DNA of 9,426 nucleotides from Candidatus Roizmanbacteria bacterium CG_4_10_14_0_2_um_filter_36_35 (GTDB taxonomy: Bacteria > Patescibacteriota > Microgenomatia > UBA1406 > GWC2-37-13): the NCBI GenBank assembly GCA_002792355.1, contig PFOE01000060.1, forward strand, positions 1 to 9,426. Direction: 5' to 3'. The notes beneath the pieces were generated by a model, which was not told where the DNA came from, searched no databases, and saw only the letters and a list, made by a program, of their open reading frames with translations. This document shows positions 5,489-9,426 of this stretch, one piece after another. How positions within the stretch are numbered: position 1 is the stretch's first letter; each line of letters starts with the position of its first letter. The position numbers and the translations under genes were made by a program.

Positions 5489-5725
5489 TTAAAGAAGTTT
5501 TTTTTGTTCCACTTTATTAATTTTAAGGTGAGAAAGGGCTTTTGGGGTGAGAGAGCGGCCGCGGGAGGTTTTTCTTAAGAATCCGATGCGCAGTAAATAT
5601 GGTTCGATGAATTCCTCGACCGTACGAACTTCTTCAGAAAGTGCCGAAGCAATAGTTTCTACACCAATAGGCTGATTGTTAAATTTTTCTGATAGTATAC
5701 TCAAATACCGAGAAGTTTCGGACAC
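5489..5725 (-). pseudogene. Orphan RuvB C-terminal winged-helix fragment
   Basis: 78 codons from GTG 5725. RYLSILSEKFNNQPIGVETI (6-25), ALSEEVRTVEEFIEPYLLRI (28-47) and GFLRKTSRGRSLTPKALSHL (48-67) together are the DNA-binding winged-helix end of the Holliday-junction motor RuvB, including the conserved E-P-Y-L-x-x-x-G-F and T-x-R-G-R elements. RuvB is normally about 330-350 residues with an AAA+ domain before this part. Nothing of Walker A or B is present: the 72 bp upstream reach the end of the glycosyltransferase gene. No ruvA or ruvC lies nearby. It is most likely a relic left by rearrangement, with the working ruvB elsewhere; a stand-alone DNA-binding product cannot be excluded. Confidence 0.8.
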
Positions 5726-5797
5726 CCTTAGGGTGTACAGGTATACTACAGTTTGAATAAATCTTCGTAGATTTGGTTCATTTGTTCAATTAGGTTA

Positions 5798-7441
5798 TTA
5801 TCTCCTTCTTAATTCCAATTTTTCACTACCAAGCTTATATGTTTCTATAATAGATGTTTTATTAATTATCCATTTCTTTACTTTTTTTAGAAAGGTTTCT
5901 CTGTCAGGAAAAAAAATAAAATTATTGGTCTTTGTTATTTCTAGACGTTTTATAATTTCATCCTGTATCTCATCAGTTGTCTGGTTTGTATGAAGATAGT
6001 ATCTAGTCGGATTCTTAAGCTTAAAATAGTCGTAAAACAGGACATAATCCGGAAATATAAACAACCAATTGTTATTAACGTCAAGTTTTTCTTTTATATT
6101 TTTTAATACGTCAAAATAATTTTTACTAAATTTAAGCCCGGCGATTTCATCTTTTTCCGGTTTAAACAGACCGGGCGAAAAACTCTTTTTAAAAGAAACT
6201 TTCGGAATACCGCTAAAACGGATTTTCAAAAAGGAAAAACTGTGAAACACAAGCAAAGAAGTTAAAACTCCTGACATTAAAATTAAAGAAACGTAATTTT
6301 TCCAAAACTTTCTCGTAAAAAAGAAAAAAATAATAAGTGTGGTTATTAAAAAAAGAGTTGTTGATTTAATTTTAAGAATAAAATATCCAAATGCATAAAA
6401 AATAAAACTAGCAGGAATAACCAAAAGTAATATTTTTGTCTTAATATAGTTCTTAAAATTAGGAAGCTCTGATATAAAATACGAAATATAAAAAGGCAAC
6501 CAAACTGCGGCGTACCACAGATGCCCTTCATCAGAACGGTCGATCGCCGTGACATAACTTAAAGCGGAAAAGAGGGCAAAAGCTCTTATCCCTGTTTGAC
6601 TGCTTGAACTAACATATAAGCTCAAAGAAGAAGAAAATAAAAAGATTAAAATCGACAAAAAAATCAAACCAACCGGTGGAGGCGGTATGGGAAGACCCAT
6701 CATTTTAGGCTGAATAATTAATCCGAGATATAAGTTATCATAAAAAAAATTCTTTAACGATCCTGTAAAAAAGATATATATCAGTATTGGAATCCATACT
6801 GTCAGAAAACCTATTAAAGAAGGAATCAATTTTTTATAATCTTCTTTTTTTCCAAAATAAGAAACGATAATAGATATAAGAAGAAAAATTCCTGCTTCGA
6901 TACGAAATAAGAAAACCAGTCCTAAAAGTATGCCAAGAAAAATATTTTTTAAATGTAACGATTTAAATTCACTTAATAACACTATAAAAAACAGCGCGAT
7001 AAAAACATGAATATCATAGGCAGAATATATAAAAAATAGAAATATTAACGTTGTTAGTGACGCTAAAAGAAAGCTTATTATAGAAGATTTAAATTTCTTG
7101 AATATTTTGTAGGAAAGAAAAAACAAAAAAGCCGGAAAAAATATTCCTGGTAATAGGATAAAATATAGTCCCATCGTCGGAACGGTTGCGCCAAAAATTT
7201 TAAACAGTAAAGCCATAATAAGATAACGGCCTGGAGGATAAACTACGCTAAAGCTTTTATAGAGACCTTCACCTTTATAAGTATTTAGAACATTGATAAA
7301 ATTTGTTTCCTCGTCTGACGGAATATAAGTCTCTCCGGCTGAATCCCGTATTGCCATAAGGCTACCATGAACAAAAAAGATATAAATCAACAAAGCAATA
7401 AAAAAAAAGGCGGTCAGGGTTTTTATTTTTTGCAGTTTCAT
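5798..7441 (-). CDS. GT-C membrane glycosyltransferase (ArnT/PMT_2-like)
   Basis: 547 residues from ATG 7441. A first membrane helix (about 9-25) is followed by a large external loop with SDEE at 42-45 and YPPG at 68-71, the acidic pair and proline-rich element typical of polyprenyl-phosphate-dependent GT-C enzymes. Around ten further hydrophobic segments follow, and about 140 polar residues end the protein (from about 406). The expected role is transfer of a sugar from a lipid-phosphate carrier to a glycan or protein on the outer face of the membrane. The frame stays open upstream to 7510, but that extension would cover the likely -10 box and a repeat element, and homology of this type starts just before the first helix, so I place the start at 7441. 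Substrate unknown. It is divergent from the GT2 gene. Confidence 0.8.
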   Translation of the reverse strand: MKLQKIKTLTAFFFIALLIYIFFVHGSLMAIRDSAGETYIPSDEETNFINVLNTYKGEGLYKSFSVVYPPGRYLIMALLFKIFGATVPTMGLYFILLPGIFFPAFLFFLSYKIFKKFKSSIISFLLASLTTLIFLFFIYSAYDIHVFIALFFIVLLSEFKSLHLKNIFLGILLGLVFLFRIEAGIFLLISIIVSYFGKKEDYKKLIPSLIGFLTVWIPILIYIFFTGSLKNFFYDNLYLGLIIQPKMMGLPIPPPPVGLIFLSILIFLFSSSLSLYVSSSSQTGIRAFALFSALSYVTAIDRSDEGHLWYAAVWLPFYISYFISELPNFKNYIKTKILLLVIPASFIFYAFGYFILKIKSTTLFLITTLIIFFFFTRKFWKNYVSLILMSGVLTSLLVFHSFSFLKIRFSGIPKVSFKKSFSPGLFKPEKDEIAGLKFSKNYFDVLKNIKEKLDVNNNWLFIFPDYVLFYDYFKLKNPTRYYLHTNQTTDEIQDEIIKRLEITKTNNFIFFPDRETFLKKVKKWIINKTSIIETYKLGSEKLELRRR

Positions 7442-7461
7442 TTTAAAATCTAATCTTATTA

Positions 7462-7471
7462 TATAATTATA
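7462..7471. promoter_or_regulatory. Symmetric -10 element between divergent glycosyltransferase genes
   Basis: TATAATTATA gives TATAAT on both strands (plus 7462-7467, minus 7471-7466). The minus copy would start transcription near 7459, about 18 bases before ATG 7441. Neither side has a convincing -35, so strength is uncertain; the plus copy lies over 120 bp before its gene. Confidence 0.4.
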
Positions 7472-7489
7472 CTGTGAGTGGGGCATAAT

Positions 7490-7575
7490 TATCATTCTGA
7501 CCCTGCTCAACGAGGGAAGAATCTCAAAAAGAGATCCTTCGTCGTCCTGCCACAGCGGGACTCCTCAGGATGACA
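7490..7575. repeat. Cloverleaf-like palindromic repeat element
   Basis: The outer arms (7490-7500 and 7565-7575, ending TCATTCTGA and starting TCAGGATGA) pair with two mismatches of 11. Inside are a weak hairpin, CCCT with AGGG (7501-7516); a strong one, GAAGAATCTC / GAGATCCTTC (7516-7525, 7531-7540, loop AAAAA, one mismatch); and GTCCTGC / GCGGGAC (7544-7550, 7555-7561, loop CACA). The wording TCATTCTGA...GAAGAATCTC...GATCCTTCG...TCAGGATGACA is the same as a dispersed palindromic repeat I have seen in intergenic DNA of many bacteria. It is far more G+C-rich than its surroundings. It fills the divergent intergenic region and ends 13 bp before the GT2 start. Confidence 0.75.
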
Positions 7576-7588
7576 CTGGGTGAAACTT

Positions 7589-8284
7589 ATGAAAATCGAT
7601 ATTATTATTCCTGTCTATAATGAAAGTCTATATATAGAAGCCTTTTTAAACGATCTGCTTAGAGAAAAAACCTCTTTAAACTCTATCAGAAAAATTATTA
7701 TTGTCGATGACGGATCAAAGGATTCTACAAAAGATATTATCAAAAATTTTAAAGATAATAAAATAGTTTTAATTAGTTATTCAGTTAATCAAGGAAAAGG
7801 TTATGCGATGAGAATTGGTTTAGAAAGGGCTAAAAAATTTCAAGCAGACGGAGTTATTTTTATAGACGGAGATGGTCAACATAATCCAAAACATTTGGCT
7901 AAATTAATTAAAAGCCTGGAAAATAATTCCCTTATTTTTGGATTCAGAAAATTGACAAAAAATACTCCATATTTTAGAAGACTCGGAAACATTATCATCA
8001 AATACTTGTTTAGAACTTTTTTCAATATAAAAAGACATGATCTTCTTTGTGGATTTATGGCAATAAGAAGTGAATTATTTTCAAAAATTGTTTGGGAATC
8101 AAATGATTACGGAGTAGAAGTGGAGATATCAGCCATCGTTGCTAAAAAAAGAATCTCTTTTAAGGAAATTCTTATTGATACATTATATTTAGACGCTAAA
8201 AAAGGAGTTTCTTTGATAAAAGCTTTTTTTATTTTTTTAAAAATTCCATATTGGTATTTTAAATACAATGAAAATAATCAGTAA
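7589..8284 (+). CDS. GT2 family glycosyltransferase (polyprenyl-phosphate sugar transferase type)
   Basis: 231 residues. The GT-A signature is clear: IDIIIPVYNE (3-12), IIIVDDGSKDST (36-47) for nucleotide binding, NQGKGYAMRIGL (67-78), DGDGQH (93-98) as the metal-binding D-x-D, and DLLCGFMAIR (151-160) in the acceptor part. The length and absence of C-terminal membrane helices fit dolichol/undecaprenyl-phosphate sugar synthases, which load a sugar from a nucleotide donor onto the lipid carrier on the cytoplasmic side. The products would feed GT-C enzymes such as those encoded on either side. ATG 7589 is preferred to the in-frame GTG at 7580 because the family usually starts right before the first strand. 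Its end overlaps the next gene by 17 bp, suggesting coupled translation. Confidence 0.9.
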   Translation: MKIDIIIPVYNESLYIEAFLNDLLREKTSLNSIRKIIIVDDGSKDSTKDIIKNFKDNKIVLISYSVNQGKGYAMRIGLERAKKFQADGVIFIDGDGQHNPKHLAKLIKSLENNSLIFGFRKLTKNTPYFRRLGNIIIKYLFRTFFNIKRHDLLCGFMAIRSELFSKIVWESNDYGVEVEISAIVAKKRISFKEILIDTLYLDAKKGVSLIKAFFIFLKIPYWYFKYNENNQ

Positions 8285-9426
8285 AAACATAAATAAAATA
8301 GTTATCTTATTGCTCATCGGCATTTTTGCTATCCTTTCTTTCAAAAAAATTTATAGTTCGGATACTTTGGTTCCTAATTTGGAACCTTATCCGGACAGTT
8401 TATATTATTCTGTTCCTGCTTGGAACTTCGTTCATGGTAACGGTTTTGTGATGAAGACGCAAAATACGATAATAAAACAACAGACGCCTCCTTTATACGG
8501 TATATATTTAACTCCTTTCTTCGCATTATTTAAAGATGCCAGATCTTTTTATTTTGCCAACATGATATTAGCTGTAGCTTCAATTATTTTTTTTGTTCTG
8601 ATAATAGAAACTATGTTTGTAGGAAAAGGTTTATATAAAGCAGTTCTAATTTTTTTTCTTGGTTTTTTTCTTGTCACCAATTTTTATTTTTATACCATAC
8701 CTCAGTTATTAATGGCTGAACCAATTACTATTTTTTTAGTAACTTTAGGTATTTATTTATTTGTTTCGAAACCAACTATTCTTAAAACATTAATCGCCGG
8801 TCAAATCGGGTTTTTATTAATTTTAGTCAAGCTTTCCAATCTCCCATACGGTATTTTATTAACAATAATGTTTTTTACTAAATATTTCTCAACTAAATAT
8901 TTAAAGACGTTTTTAATAAGCTTTGGAGTCGGCATCGTTTACTTTTTGATCTATATCTTTAAAAGTAAACTTTTATTTAATCACAAAAATCTGCAAGGCG
9001 GATCAGACTTTAATTTTAACCATTTAAAACAAGGATTAACTGTATATGCAAGAACACTTTTTGGTAAAGCAGGAATCAGATATTTGTGGTTTACAGAAAA
9101 ATTTGTTCCTACAATTGTTGTTTGTTTAAGCATTTTAGGTTTTATAGTGGGTGTATTAAAAGCTCCTAACCGGAAGGTTTCTTTGTTTTTTTTAATTTTT
9201 ATTTTTATCGTTGTCTTATTTATGTCTTTTTTTGTGGTTCAGGATCTACGCTATATTATCGCCATTCTCCCGATCTATCTTGCATCAATGGGTTATTTAA
9301 TTCAGACAGTTTCTTTGAAAATAAACGATAGCTTTGCGATTTTGTTTATGTTAATAGTAATAATACTGTCTTTATTTTTAAAGAGTCAGGGTTATAAGGA
9401 AAACGAAAGAGCAATAATCACCTTTA
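8268..9426 (+). CDS. GT-C-like membrane glycosyltransferase, cut by right edge
   Basis: The frame is open from ATG 8268 through the last base (386 codons). A first membrane helix (about 10-25) is followed by an external loop with EPYPDSLYYS (39-48), including the acidic D43, and TPPLYGIYLTPF (73-84). This is the layout of ArnT/PMT_2-like enzymes, where an acidic residue in the first loop and a P-P-x-x element recur. Later landmarks are LLMAEPITIFL in a membrane segment and VVQDLRYIIAILP, the latter very typical of late helices in this family. Predicted membrane segments alternate with short loops throughout. It overlaps the GT2 gene by 17 bp, so the two likely work together: GT2 makes the lipid-linked sugar and this protein transfers it outside. 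The C-terminus is beyond the window. Confidence 0.85.
   Translation, partial: MKIISKNINKIVILLLIGIFAILSFKKIYSSDTLVPNLEPYPDSLYYSVPAWNFVHGNGFVMKTQNTIIKQQTPPLYGIYLTPFFALFKDARSFYFANMILAVASIIFFVLIIETMFVGKGLYKAVLIFFLGFFLVTNFYFYTIPQLLMAEPITIFLVTLGIYLFVSKPTILKTLIAGQIGFLLILVKLSNLPYGILLTIMFFTKYFSTKYLKTFLISFGVGIVYFLIYIFKSKLLFNHKNLQGGSDFNFNHLKQGLTVYARTLFGKAGIRYLWFTEKFVPTIVVCLSILGFIVGVLKAPNRKVSLFFLIFIFIVVLFMSFFVVQDLRYIIAILPIYLASMGYLIQTVSLKINDSFAILFMLIVIILSLFLKSQGYKENERAIITF

Noticed and set aside
5551..5560. NotI-like GCGGCCGC site suggesting cloning vector sequence
   Set aside because: It lies in frame within the conserved T-S-R-G-R element of the RuvB fragment, so it is natural coding sequence.
6346..6555. 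Minus-strand 69-codon frame within the GT-C gene
   Set aside because: Alternative frame inside a long, well-formed membrane protein gene.
7442..7510. 23-residue N-terminal extension of the GT-C protein
   Set aside because: It would include the likely -10 box and part of the repeat; the start at 7441 sits just before the first membrane helix.
1..9426. CRISPR arrays or tandem repeats
   Set aside because: No regularly spaced direct repeats were seen by eye.

Overview
The window is AT-rich (my impression is roughly one third G+C), uses the standard code (TGA is a stop and Trp is TGG), and its genes have little recognisable Shine-Dalgarno sequence. The gene set is a CofE-like gamma-glutamate ligase beside a RibD-type dihydrofolate reductase, a Vut-type transporter remnant, a cyanophycin-synthetase-like ATP-grasp relic, a TrpR/YerC-like regulator and several GT-C membrane glycosyltransferases. 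I have seen this combination in Candidate Phyla Radiation (Patescibacteria) genomes, most like Microgenomates. That placement is inference from gene content, not a phylogenetic result.

Region 1 (1-1851, minus strand) is a compact defence-type operon. Transcribed right to left, it holds a short DNA methyltransferase that ends before its catalytic motif, a nuclease with an EVE-like N-terminus and a NucS-like PD-(D/E)xK C-terminus, a 62-residue protein overlapping the nuclease stop by 4 bp (ATGA), and a second methyltransferase running off the left edge. The second methyltransferase has no visible start codon and may depend on a frameshift inside the 62-residue gene. The two methyltransferases share a nearly identical motif I.

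Region 2 (1852-2290) has no intact gene. It contains a strong GC hairpin and, next to it, a 55-codon remnant resembling the C-terminus of a serine recombinase.

Region 3 (2291-3776, minus) is a probable folate-related operon: a VUT/queuosine-precursor-transporter N-terminal stump, a dihydrofolate reductase (RibD_C) gene split by a one-base frameshift, and an intact CofE-like ligase. A consensus promoter drives it. Eighteen bases away a perfect sigma-70 consensus promoter points the other way into region 4.

Region 4 (3836-4719, plus) is an ATP-grasp ligase pseudogene with three frameshifts and an apparent internal deletion.

Region 5 (4740-5725, minus) holds a TrpR/YerC-like repressor bracketed by two near-identical 18-bp palindromes. 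The upstream palindrome overlaps its probable -10 box. Beyond it lies an orphan RuvB C-terminal winged-helix fragment.

Region 6 (5798-9426) is a cell-surface glycan locus: a GT-C membrane glycosyltransferase (minus), then across a cloverleaf-like dispersed-type repeat a GT2 polyprenyl-phosphate-type glycosyltransferase and an overlapping second GT-C protein (plus, cut by the right edge).

Between 2091 and 5725 several former genes are truncated or frameshifted, which is unusual density for a streamlined genome. Gene erosion after rearrangement is the simplest reading, with consensus error as the alternative for the single-base shifts. The best candidate for an undescribed system is the methyltransferase / EVE-nuclease / small protein / methyltransferase operon at the left.
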